A stretch of DNA of 64,000 bases from Vicia villosa (Eukaryota > Streptophyta > Magnoliopsida > Fabales > Fabaceae). The stretch spans positions 125,245,042 through 125,309,041 of the forward strand of contig NC_081181.1 in NCBI RefSeq assembly GCF_029867415.1, in the 5' to 3' direction. This document shows positions 1-11,500 of the stretch, one piece after another; position 1 is the first letter of the stretch, and the number at the start of each line of letters is the position of its first letter. A model generated the notes under the pieces. It ran no database searches. It saw only the letters and a program-made list of their open reading frames with translations, and was not told where the DNA came from. The translations under genes were made by a program, and so were the position numbers.

Positions 1-2692
1 CTCAAGCTTTTGAGAGCCAAAAAACCTCTTGCAATTTCTCTCCTCATTCCTACCAAATTCACCAAAGCTCTTCATTCTTTCATAAAGTTTGTGAGTTACA
101 TCTTGAACCTCACAAACTTTGAGCTAAACCACCATCCATTTCACTTTTTTTTTTCTTCAATTGTTGAGAGATCAAGATTTGTGTTGGTGATTCTTGAAGT
201 AGATCCAAGTTTTGTTCAAGATTTGGTAAATTTTCTTCATCCTTTTTGTATATCATGATGTAGATCTTTGTTGCTTGTGTGTGATGCATCTTTGATGCTA
301 TATTGGTGCTATTTGATGGTGATTTGATGGAAAATTCGTGCTCCAATTGATATGTGATCATAAGGTGTTTGTATGTTTGCTTAAGTCAAGTTTTATGCCT
401 TTAAATGTTGTTTTTGCTGAAATTTGCACTGGTCAAATCGATTTCCTTAAGGCTCAAATCGATTTCATGCTGTACGTAACTTGTTTTTTTTTTAAAACTG
501 CCTTATGGAAATCGATTTCCCTCTGCATGAAATCGATTTCCTGCTGGCAGAATGTGTTTTTTTGCCTTTTTTATGCTTGTTTTGGTCTCCTACTTCCTCC
601 ACTTCATTAATATCATTGGATCTAGGATGTTGATAGGTTTGAAATGACCTAATCCATAATATTAGATGAATGATATTAATGATAGTGTGAGTTGATTATC
701 TTTTGTGAATTTTATTCTTCTTCCTCCATTTCATTAATATCATTGGATCTAGGATGTTGATAGGTTTGAAAGAACCAAATCCATAATATTAGATGAATGA
801 TATTAATGATAGTGTGAGTTGATTATCTTTATGCATTTTATCTTCTTCTTCTCCTTTTTTTTTCTTTTGATCGATGAAAGTCTTAATACTTTGAGAATTC
901 TTATGGATTCTTAGTGAAGACTAGATCGTTACCTATCTTCTTTTCGTGCGGTATTGCTTTCGGAAGGCGATCTACATATCGTTCTTCTCGCATACATTAG
1001 CACATAAAGTTTTGACCGGCCTCGTTGTAGGGTGATTTCTACATAAATCACTTGGCGATCTGCTTAACATAGCGCAATATTTCGTGTCCCGAATCAAAAA
1101 GATCAAACATGGAAGAGAATTGTATGCGGTTGATTTAAGACTTGTGGACGTTTTTATCTTGTAGTCGCTATGATTTTATCAAGCTTCTGATAAGCCCCAT
1201 TGACTTTAAATCCGAGTACATCATTCACTCACCATAGATCTTCCTACTAACTTTGATAACATACTTGACAAGTTTCAAGATGGTTATCTTTAACACTTAA
1301 CAACTAACTTTAATTTCCGCACCTTTACTATACCGCTCTTTATATTACCGCTCTTTATATTTCTCGCTTTATCGCTTTACTTTATCATTTCATCATATTT
1401 ACTTTCCGCCATTTTTTCTTTGTCCCCTTGGACATATGTTTATGCTTCTGTTATTTTTCTTTTGTCCACTTGGACCATACTTTATTTTTTTCACTAAAAC
1501 ACTAATAAATAACCAAAATCTAAAAAATACATAAGGTTCTCTTTGGACTATCAGTTACTATCCCTAGCGCTTTGGAGATTCGGACTTATGGACCTAGTAC
1601 CTTTGGACTCATTCTATTACTATCCTGTGATTGTTCTGTCTGTCTGGCATTGTTCTGTTGTATGTTTATGTGTGCAGGTATTTCCTTGAAAGCCCTTGAT
1701 GGTTAATTCCAAGGCACTGATATAAGGATTTTACCCGAAAACAGCCGTTACTCTGCCCGATTTTCATCAGAATCTTAATGTGCTTAATGAAAAATGGTGC
1801 TAAGACAATAAGTTCATCTGGATCCCCAAGTGTTAATGTGTTGGTACTGATAAATCCAAAGGATGGGAAAACTACCTTGGCTCTTAATGTCAAGTGTTGG
1901 CTTCTTACTTGGTTAGGCCGTTTCTTTCCTTAGCTTTTATTTTACGCAATAGGATAGCCTCTTCATCTCCTTCCCATTCTTAAATTTTCAAAATCTTCTC
2001 CCTTTTTCAAAAACCTTCTTATGTTTGCAACCTTTTCAAAACCTTTTCTCAAAAAATATCTTTCGCCCTTAGTGGCTTTTCTTCAAAAGTTTAGGCACCG
2101 TTAATTGTCGAAACGAGTGGTTATACCCCACGATTTTGAAATTGATTGATAATAACGAGATCTTTTCCGCGTGAGAGAGCTAGTGGCATACTCGTTGATT
2201 TTATCCGAGTTGGAGCCCTTCTTTCATTTGCGATGCAAAGAACTTGTTTGTTCTCATGCTCAAGATCAATGGCTGAGTATTTCTCTCTAACGACAACAAA
2301 GTGTTTATTCGTTTTAAAAACGTTTTTTTCCAAAAAAGCGGAACTACATTAGCTCTGACTTCTCCATTGCACCGAGGAGGTATGTAGGCCCAAGGCTTAA
2401 CGCTTTGCCGAGCTTATTTTAAAAATAAAACAAACTCTTTTTTTAGCACACACACACACAGATTTTCAAAAAGGTTCCCGTGGGGTACCACGGATATGAG
2501 GGGTGCTTTAAACCTTCCCCTCATATAATCAACACCCGTACCTGAGATCTCTTTCTTGTTTTAAAAACAAAACTTTGGGTTTTACGTTCTTTTCCCTTTT
2601 CCTTTGAAAAAAATAAAGCGCGGTGGCGATTTCAAACGGAATATTGATTCGAGTCAATCCCATGGCTTCGATATCAGATTTTCCCCGCTACA
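1..2692 (+). repeat. 5' LTR of the Ogre-like element (transcribed part only)
   Basis: This is the downstream part of the 5' LTR. Base 1 corresponds to base 9246 of the 3' LTR, about 28 bp after its TATA box, so the window opens close to the presumed transcription start. It contains four AAATCGATTT palindromes (435-539), two tandem hairpin units (605-681 and 732-808, 127 bp apart), a short CA run near 2450, and ends in CTACA at 2692. The short ORFs here are also present in the 3' LTR and look like chance frames. Confidence 0.9.
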
Positions 2693-2698
2693 GAAAAA

Positions 2699-2716
2699 TG
2701 GCGACTTCACTGGGGA
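2699..2716 (+). other. Primer-binding site, tRNA-Arg type
   Basis: TGGCGACTTCACTGGGGA lies six bases after the 5' LTR end. It differs at one base from the tRNA-Arg complement I know for Ogre elements (TGGCGACTCCACTGGGGA). It marks the start of minus-strand DNA synthesis and fixes the LTR boundary. Confidence 0.8.
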
Positions 2717-3755
2717 TCCAGTTTTAAGTGTGTTAAGCCTATTTTTGTTTATCTGTGTGTTTTTATTTGTATATATTGTTGTGTGCTTTGTTTGTTTATC
2801 TTCTTTTTTTTCTTTTTGGTGCTCGATGGTTCCTCTGTGATGAGATAAAGTTCTAACCCTGACTTTGGTGAGTAACTTGAGATAGGAGGTGGTAAGACCA
2901 ATAGTCGCATGTCAGGAGCAATCCTTACCATGAGCGTCATATGGTGGAACCCCAATCAGTGGAGGCCTCATGGAAGGTAGTAGAGGTTGTTACGAACCAT
3001 CGTGATAACGCTATTACTTTCAATAGTGAGTGTCCGTAGAAGCTGAATGGCCTAGAACCTTTTTAACCAATCTAAGCCTTTTTAGGATGTAGTGCAGAAA
3101 CAAGATCAAGTACCAATTTGAGCTTGTTGTCATGCGATACTACGCTCATACGAGGTCTTTTTAGGCATATTATTGGCGCCCATGAGCAATTGTGCGTGCC
3201 GGTAATATCCGATAGAAGATTGAAAACTCTGGGAACCTTTGTAGAACCCGATTGGCAGGTACAAAATTCCCTAGATCATACCTTTTGGGATGGTTAGACC
3301 CATGGCTCCATGCTCGTGACGTCGAACCTTTGAACTATGATCTTATGTGACCTTGCATGCTCTTGGTTGTGGTTGATGCATAAACCATGCATTCATGCAT
3401 CCATGAAAACTCTTTTTCTTTTGATTTTCAAGGAACTTAGACGTCTTTCCTTGTAAACATCATAAGTTTCATCAAACTCAATGGATCTTGGGTGTTGATG
3501 GGGTGAAAACTCTAATCCACCAAAATGGATGATTGATTTTGATGATAACTTAATCGAAGCTTTAGTCCAATGTTGAGTGTTTACAAGTTAATATCTTAAG
3601 TTCCTTGAAACTCAAATAAAAAAAATAAAAAATAAAAACAAATTATTTGCATTGCATGCATCATTCTGCATTTGGTCCTGCTTTCTAAAGAAATTCTCCA
3701 GAGCCTTATTTCCTTTCTCCTGGTATCATCAGTACAACACTCTTGCTAAGAAGAA
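2717..3755 (+). other. Ogre-type leader between PBS and gag, highly structured
   Basis: This untranslated stretch has no ORF of note. At 3426-3610 three inverted repeats nest inside each other: 3426-3439 with 3597-3610, 3450-3459 with 3578-3587, and 3470-3482 with 3532-3544 (one mismatch). The inner stem-loop is a diverged relative of the hairpin units of the LTR. Position, just upstream of gag, is where retroelements keep packaging or dimerisation structures; that role is inference. Confidence 0.6.
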
Positions 3756-4511
3756 ATGGAAAGCATCAAACAAGAGATTCTTGAGCTCCGTGAAGAGGTG
3801 GTTACTTTGAAGGCTGGTATGGAGCATCTAACTACTCTGGTTGAGGCTCTAGTTGCTGCCCAAGTCAATCCTTATATGATGGAAGAAAGGATGGCAAAGG
3901 TCTTTCTTGAAACTCTGAACTCATCCTTTCCGGAGGGGATAGTAGTCCGTACACCTACTGACTCCCATGGAGAGGTGGATATGAAAGTGCTTCTAGAAAA
4001 AGATGTCCGAAAGGAATGTTTGCTTGAAGAAAGTAACTCAGCTGGTAGTGTGAAGAAGTTTGGTAATGACTTTTCAAAGAAGAGAATCAGGGGAGGAAAC
4101 AATCATCATCAACATCAGCATGTTTCCTATGTTTTTCCTGTATCCAGTTCAGTTCATGCAATTCCAGATTATCAGCAGAATACTCATCAACAAGCTTTTC
4201 CATCGAACGAGCAAAATCAACCTCAAAAGGAGAATTTTGATCCTATCCCCATGACTTACGCAGAACTGTATCCCGCTCTAATTCATAAGAAGTTGGTTCA
4301 ACCAAGATCACCACCTCCAATTCCCGAGAAACTCCCTTGGTGGTACAATGCTAATGTCACTTGTGCTTTTCATCAGAATGCTCCTGGACATGACTTAGAT
4401 AATTGTTGGCCTCTAAAAAATGAAGTTCAAAGATTAATCCATGCTGGTATTTTGACTTTCCAAGATGTTGGTTATGATGTTCAAGCCAATTCATTGCCAA
4501 AGCATGATTGA
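3756..4511 (+). CDS. Ogre-type gag, internally deleted, 251 aa
   Basis: Open frame from ATG to TGA. Residues 1-35 are heptad-like and should form a coiled coil. Residues about 120-165 are rich in His, Gln and Asn. The C-terminal part (about 165-250) has the short motif of Ogre gag C-termini: C-x2-H, then GH, then C (residues around CAFHQNAPGHDLDNC), followed by a leucine/valine-rich LKxxVQxLI segment. The capsid-like middle part expected in a full Ogre gag, usually several hundred residues, is absent, so the N- and C-terminal ends appear joined in frame. An RNA-binding or particle-joining role is inferred from the family. It is the only coding region of the element and sits about 1.04 kb after the PBS. 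The frame is intact, consistent with the element's young age. It may simply be a relic that has not yet decayed. Confidence 0.75.
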   Translation: MESIKQEILELREEVVTLKAGMEHLTTLVEALVAAQVNPYMMEERMAKVFLETLNSSFPEGIVVRTPTDSHGEVDMKVLLEKDVRKECLLEESNSAGSVKKFGNDFSKKRIRGGNNHHQHQHVSYVFPVSSSVHAIPDYQQNTHQQAFPSNEQNQPQKENFDPIPMTYAELYPALIHKKLVQPRSPPPIPEKLPWWYNANVTCAFHQNAPGHDLDNCWPLKNEVQRLIHAGILTFQDVGYDVQANSLPKHD

Positions 4512-7100
4512 ATCACTATTGATGGTAGCCTGAAGCTCGAAAGATGTTTCGTTCAGCATATGCCCAGATGGAGAGAGTTTTTCTCAGTTTTTAGTATTCT
4601 TATTGATTTCCATTTGTAATATTTCTTGTTTTTCAATGCATTGTTTGCATGTAGAAACTTGTTTATTTTTGAATGTTAATGCTAACACAATAATAATGTT
4701 TGTCTTGAAGTAATCCATTCGTTTCACTCATGTTTATTTGTTTTTATGTATTATGATACCAATTTCTTTTGCCAAATTCTTGCTCATGCAAAGATTGGAG
4801 GGAGGATGATGATCTGAAAACGCAAAATTTCTGGTTGTATGCTTTTGAATAAGACCCTGCTGATGATGTACAGGCATTGTTTCAAATTCCCAAACACCGG
4901 AGATATAAGGAAGATAATCCCTTGTTAACCCCTTTGAGCCTTGAAGTAGGAGTTTTCTTTTCTAAACGAAAAACCCTAATTTTTAACCTGGGGCAGGGTA
5001 GTCTTCAGTTATTTGACCGAGTGTTCATATTTCAAAAAGGATTGTGCATCCAAAGATCAAGCATGTCATATCCACATCAATGGTTGGATCATGGGAAACC
5101 ACAATGGTTATTCCCCGCGCATCAAAAGGCTGGAAAATGTGAAACTACAATGGTTATCCTTCATCCGCCAAGAAATGAGGCAGTCACAACCCTCTCAGCA
5201 AGTCAAGACAAAGTCAATGTCACACGATTTGTTCAAATCAAAAGAATGAAAGAAAAAGTGAAAAAAAAAGAAAGAAAAAAGCTCGCTAAGTCAAAAACTT
5301 GAAAACAAGTGACTTAGGCAAAAGTTAGAGCATCCCGCTGGACGACCAATTCAAAAGAATCAGTCCAGGCAAAAGTTAGGGAAATAAATAATAAATAATA
5401 AAAAAAAAGTGAAAAATGAAAAGAAAGGACTACAAAGCAAAAGTCCTCAAAAATGAACAAATCTGTGTGAATGCAATCACGAAGACAAAAGGGTGACTGT
5501 TATTCCAAGAAAGCTTCATCGGATCCTTAATGGCACAAAATCCTTTTGACAGATGAATACTCATGTTGAATTAACTGAACATAGGACTGGAGAACATCAC
5601 GAAGTTGGGGTGGGCTAAATAAACTTTGAGCCTAAAAATCCTTTTTTCTGAAAACCGTGAACCAGGCCACGTTACAACCCTCAAAAGTCCTAATTGAAGC
5701 AGGGTTTATTTCGAAAGCATACTTAAACAAGAAAGTGTTCCTGACTCCTATCGGTTATGCCGAAAACTTGTGTTGGTATCATATGCATACAAAAAAATCA
5801 ATGTCATCTCTTAACTAGTGATTCATTCACAAGGTTTTGCGACATCTTTTCAATAAAACTTCAAGATTTACATAATTGTTGCATTTTTATTATCATTCTC
5901 AGAATAAACATTTTTCTGCTTGTAAACATTTGTTTGACATCCAGGAAGTTTACATCTGATCATCAGTAGAAAACTAAAACATTGCCAGGGGCATGTTGTT
6001 TTCCTAGTATAATGCTTTTGCAAGTTTGATTACCATCATGGGGCAAAGCTCGAAGACTTTGTCGAGTAAAAGAATGTGCCAAGTTTAGTCAATCTGGGGC
6101 AGCTACGTCGAGATTTGACAAATCTCTCCAAGAATCTGTTGATCTGGGGCAGATTATTCCAAGTCTTCATGACGCCAAGGATCTCTATGAACCTTTTTGA
6201 GGTAGTTTCCTTTCATAGACCATGTAATCTGAGGCAAGTTTTGAATCAGAAGTTACCTTGATCACCTCATTAGCTTGAAGTACAAAGGTTGTTGCCATGA
6301 TTAGTCCAGAGTATGTCACTCTCTACCAAGAAGTTTTGAGACAACGGTTGACTGTTGGGTTTTCTTTCTCACCTTGTGTTGAGTTTTGAACTAAAATCCC
6401 CTGCATGTTAACTTGTTTGCTTTGATGTTAACTTCTTATTTCCTCTGCAAGTTCAGAATGGTGATTGTCTCCAAAGAAATTTTCTCTGATTCCCCATAAT
6501 AGAGTTTGAGGTGTTGTCAGATCTTTTTGATAAGAAGAAGATGATCTGTAAATTCCTCGCAGAGATTGATAATCCCCACTGAGTTTGTTCTTCGTGGAAG
6601 AATTTTTCTTCAGTGTTCCTCCTTAGCTCACTTGTCAGGATGGAATTAATCCCCAGTTGAGTTTATTCCTCAAGGGGCAAAGCTTTGTTTGACCGTTTCT
6701 ATCCAGCTTGTTCTTGGAGTTGAACTTTGGTCTCTTACAATACTATTTTGAACCTCTCTAGGCTGGGAAACCTAGATTGAGAAGGCATTTATTTTGCACC
6801 TCTTGAGGATTATGCTTTCCTCTATAATGGAGAACTTGTTTGTGATTGATGTTCCTATCAGATATTGAAAGATTTATTTTCCGGCAGTGATGTTATTGCA
6901 CTCCCTTGGAATTTGTGCTTGAAAGCAAGGGGCAGGTTTTGACTTTGAGCAACTTGTGTTATCCCCATCATGTTTTGGTTGACAACAAATTGAAGCCTCT
7001 TTATTTGAGCAAGTTTGTGCGTCTCCACATATCAATTTTATCTTCAAATCAAGTGATAATCTCTCATACTTTATAAACTTCTTGATTCCAAATGGAAGAA
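4512..7100 (+). other. Non-coding interior of the Ogre-like element
   Basis: No conserved coding region is visible. The largest frame (4877-5302) matches no family I know. The stretch reads as the untranslated 3' internal region of Ogre elements, with purine-rich segments near 5240-5460 and several 'ggggcag' phrases near 6090-6150 and 6920. All enzymatic domains are missing here. Confidence 0.6.
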
Positions 7101-7104
7101 GCTC

Positions 7105-7795
7105 AACGAATGGCAGTCTCTCTCAGCAGAAGACAGTTCGTTCCGCTTAAGGATTTCTCGACAGGGTCGGCAAATGGCAGTCTCTTTCAGTAGAAGACAG
7201 TTTGTTCCCTTTGAGATAACGGATGGCAGTCTTCTTCATGAAGACAGTTCGTTTAAGAATTCTAATTTTAAAGTCAGCAAATGGCAGTCTCCTCCATTAG
7301 AAGACAGTTTGCTCACTTTTTCCTAAGACGGCTCAACGAATGGCAGTCTCTTTCAACAGAAGACAGTTCGTTCCGCTTAAGGATTTCTCGACAGGGTCGG
7401 CAAATGGCAGTCTCTTTCAGCAGAAGACAGTTTGTTTCCCTTTGAGATAACGGATGGCAGTCTTCTTCATGAAGACAGTTCGTTTAAGAATTCTTGTTTT
7501 AAAGTCAGCAAATGGCAGTCTCCTCCATTAGAAGACAGTTTGTTCACTTTTTCCTAAGACGGGTCAACGAATGGCAGTCTCTTTCAGCAGAAGACAGTTC
7601 GTTCCGCTTAAGGATTTCTCGACAGGGTCGGCAAATGGCAGTCTCTTTTAGCAGAAGACAGTTTGTTCCCTTTGAGATAACGAATGGCAGCCTTCTTCAC
7701 GAAGACAGTTCGTTTTGCTTAAAGATTCCTCAGCAAAGTCAGCAAATGGTAAGTCGCTTCAGTGTAAGTGACAGTTTGCATCCAGTTCCTTTTCT
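7105..7795 (+). repeat. Tandem repeat, about 230-bp unit, three copies, with ~57-bp subunits
   Basis: Units begin at about 7105, 7335 and 7566 (periods 230 and 231). Each unit is built of four subrepeats carrying ATGGCAGTCT and, about 20 bp on, AGAAGACAGTT or a close variant. In the first unit the subrepeats start at 7110, 7174, 7223 and 7281. The last unit decays after about 7740. Higher-order repeats in the 3' untranslated part of Ogre elements are a known source of legume satellites. Confidence 0.85.
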
Positions 7796-7861
7796 CAAGC
7801 CATGTCCTTGATTAAAGAAGAAGTTGATCCCTATTCTCAGCGGCAACTCATTGTTCTCAGC

Positions 7862-8045
7862 AGCTTATCGTCAACCATTGAGGCGGTAATTCAATTTTCT
7901 TCTACCTTCAACTATTAAGTTGGTAGCTTATCATCAACCATTGAGGCGGTAATTCGATCTTCTTCTACCTTCAACTATTGAGTTGGTAGCTTATCGTCAA
8001 CTATTGAGACGGTGATTCGATTTTCTTCTACCTTCAACTATTGAG
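7862..8045 (+). repeat. Tandem repeat, 63-bp unit, three copies
   Basis: Units starting AGCTTATCRTCAAC lie at 7862, 7925 and 7988, exactly 63 bp apart, and end in a pyrimidine-rich TTCTTCTACCTTCAACTATT. They lie in the 3' untranslated part of the Ogre-like element, after the 230-bp repeats. Confidence 0.85.
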
Positions 8046-8525
8046 TAAGAGGATGGTCCACGAATCAAAATCTTATCGTCAGTGGAACGGTGGTACATCT
8101 CTTCATATCATCAGTGGTACGATGGTGTGTTTTCTGTTGACGGAAGATTGGAATTCTGATTCAAGATGCGTACTTTCTCATCCCTAGTAAAAGAGGATAC
8201 CCCATTTTCTCACCTCCAGCGAAAGGTGATGCTTTAACCTCTCTGGTGCGAAATGTTTTCCTCAGAAAAGTTTCTTTTCCCACCAAAGTTTCATCTCTCC
8301 AACAAAGTCTTGCCTTCCCCAGCGGAGTTATAGCAAGACATTTGTTTTCCCCAGTGGAGTTCCTTTTACTCCCCAATGTTGTCATGTTTCATCATCATCA
8401 TAGGCATTCATTAACATTGCATTGCATCTTAGGATCAAAAATTGTGTTTTATATATTTAAGTCTCTTCGATCTTGTCAAAACGAAGATTTCCAATCATCG
8501 TATCTCCAAAATCGAAGAAACTTAA

Positions 8526-8536
8526 ATAGGGGCATC
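8526..8536 (+). other. Polypurine tract of the Ogre-like element (short)
   Basis: ATAGGGGCATC lies directly before the 3' LTR start. The G-run followed by CATC just upstream of TGTCATACC is the usual plus-strand priming site position in this family. Confidence 0.55.
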
Positions 8537-11500
8537 TGTCATACCCCAATTTTTGACCCTAAGATCCTATATCATTCATATCCCAATCACTAATCAAGAG
8601 CTTCACTTGGAAGTTTTGTTTATGGTGTTGCACTCACCTCATCAATAAGAGGGACCATCAAGCACCAATGATTGTTTATCTTGTATGCATATTATACTAA
8701 CCCAAATACCAAAAATATTGCTTTGTTTCTTTGTAGGCTTTTGTTTTGTAGGTACCAAGCCAAGACATGCAATAAACAAGGCATTTTTCACATTTTTGAC
8801 TGATGAAATCGATTTCCCTACTGGGTAAATCGATTTCCCTGCAGCAATCTTCAACAAAATCACATTCTGGACAGCATGAAATCGATTTCCCTCCTGGGTA
8901 AATCGATTTCCCTAGTGTATTTTGCGCCAATTTCTCTTCTGGAACAGAGTGAAATCGATTTCACTCCTAGGGAAATCGATTTCCTTAAGGCGAAATTAAA
9001 AAAAAAATAGAGAGGGAAGCTTGATTTGATTTTGGCACCTATTTTCTTTGACCATCTTTGTCATTTCACCAATTTTCCACCTCATCAAAATAATTCTCTT
9101 CATTAAACCCCATTTTACCACTTTTTACCATTTAATTGCCACTTTAATCACCAATTAAACACAAGCTAATTACCAAATTCAAAAAGACCAAATTACCACT
9201 ACTCTTGCTCTCATCCTATAAATAGAGCCCACTACTCTCTCATTTCTCAAGCTTTTGAGAGCCAAAAAACCTCTTGCAATTTCTCTCCTCATTCCTACCA
9301 AATTCACCAAAGCTCTTCATTCTTTCATAAAGTTTGTGAGTTACATCTTGAACCTCACAAACTTTGAGCTAAACCACCATCCATTTCACTTTTTTTTTTC
9401 TTCAATTGTTGAGAGATCAAGATTTGTGTTGGTGATTCTTGAAGTAGATCCAAGTTTTGTTCAAGATTTGGTAAATTTTCTTCATCCTTTTTGTATATCA
9501 TGATGTAGATCTTTGTTGCTTGTGTGTGATGCATCTTTGATGCTATATTGGTGCTATTTGATGGTGATTTGATGGAAAATTCGTGCTCCAATTGATATGT
9601 GATCATAAGGTGTTTGTATGTTTGCTTAAGTCAAGTTTTATGCCTTTAAATGTTGTTTTTGCTGAAATTTGCACTGGTCAAATCGATTTCCTTAAGGCTC
9701 AAATCGATTTCATGCTGTACGTAACTTGTTTTTTTTTTAAAACTGCCTTATGGAAATCGATTTCCCTCTGCATGAAATCGATTTCCTGCTGGCATAATGT
9801 GTTTTTTTGCCTTTTTTATGCTTGTTTTGGTCTCCTACTTCCTCCACTTCATTAATATCATTGGATCTAGGATGTTGATAGGTTTGAAATGACCTAATCC
9901 ATAATATTAGATGAATGATATTAATGATAGTGTGAGTTGATTATCTTTTGTGAATTTTATTCTTCTTCCTCCATTTCATTAATATCATTGGATCTAGGAT
10001 GTTGATAGGTTTGAAAGAACCAAATCCATAATATTAGATGAATGATATTAATGATAGTGTGAGTTGATTATCTTTATGCATTTTATCTTCTTCTTCTCCT
10101 TTTTTTTTCTTTTGATCGATGAAAGTCTTAATACTTTGAGAATTCTTATGGATTCTTAGTGAAGACTAGATCGTTACCTATCTTCTTTTCGTGCGGTATT
10201 GCTTTCGGAAGGCGATCTACATATCGTTCTTCTCGCATACATTAGCACATAAAGTTTTGACCGGCCTCGTTGTAGGGTGATTTCTACATAAATCACTTGG
10301 CGATCTGCTTAACATAGCGCAATATTTCGTGTCCCGAATCAAAAAGATCAAACATGGAAGAGAATTGTATGCGGTTGATTTAAGACTTGTGGAGGTTTTT
10401 ATCGTGTAGTCGCTATGATTTTATCAAGCTTCTGATAAGCCCCATTGACTTTAAATCCGAGTACATCATTCACTCACCATAGATCTTCCTACTAACTTTG
10501 ATAACATACTTGACAAGTTTCAAGATGGTTATCTTTAACACTTAACAACTAACTTTAATTTCCGCACCTTTACTATACCGCTCTTTATATTACCGCTCTT
10601 TATATTTCTCGCTTTATCGCTTTACTTTATCATTTCATCATATTTACTTTCCGCCATTTTTTCTTTGTCCCCTTGGACATATGTTTATGCTTCTGTTATT
10701 TTTCTTTTGTCCACTTGGACCATACTTTATTTTTTTCACTAAAACACTAATAAATAACCAAAATCTAAAAAATACATAAGGTTCTCTTTGGACTATCAGT
10801 TACTATCCCTAGCGCTTTGGAGATTCGGACTTATGGACCTAGTACCTTTGGACTCATTCTATTACTATCCTGTGATTGTTCTGTCTGTCTGGCATTGTTC
10901 TGTTGTATGTTTATGTGTGCATGTATTTCCTTGAAAGCCCTTGATGGTTAATTCCAAGGCACTGATATAAGGATTTTACCCGAAAACAGCCGTTACTCTG
11001 CCCGATTTTCATCAGAATCTTAATGTGCTTAATGAAAAATGGTGCTAAGACAATAAGTTCATCTGGATCCCCAAGTGTTAATGTGTTGGTACTGATAAAT
11101 CCAAAGGATGGGAAAACTACCTTGGCTCTTAATGTCAAGTGTTGGCTTCTTACTTGGTTAGGCCGTTTCTTTCCTTAGCTTTTATTTTATGCAATAGGAT
11201 AGCCTCTTCATCTCCTTCTCATTCTTAAATTTTCAAAATCTTCTCCCTTTTTCAAAAACCTTCTTATGTTTGCAACCTTTTCAAAACCTTTTCTCAAAAA
11301 ATATCTTTCGCCCTTAGTGGCTTTTCTTCAAAAGTTTAGGCACCGTTAATTGTCGAAACGAGTGGTTATACCCCACGATTTTGAAATTGATTGATAATAA
11401 CGAGATCTTTTCCGCGTGAGAGAGCTAGTGGCATACTCGTTGATTTTATCCGAGTTGGAGCCCTTCTTTCATTTGCGATGCAAAGAACTTGTTTGTTCTC

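Noticed and set aside
435..539. Regularly spaced repeats resembling a CRISPR array
   Set aside because: The repeats are 10-bp palindromes in a plant LTR with spacers that are themselves similar; no cas genes, and the host is a eukaryote.
10..610. Short ORFs in the LTR, repeated at 9255-9855
   Set aside because: They are duplicated because the LTR is duplicated. They have low-complexity, non-family sequence and no start context of note.
4877..5302. 141-codon ORF in the Ogre interior
   Set aside because: No family features; basic low-complexity C-terminus produced by an A-rich run.
8246..8593. 115-codon ORF crossing the 3' LTR start
   Set aside because: It crosses the LTR boundary and contains no known domain.
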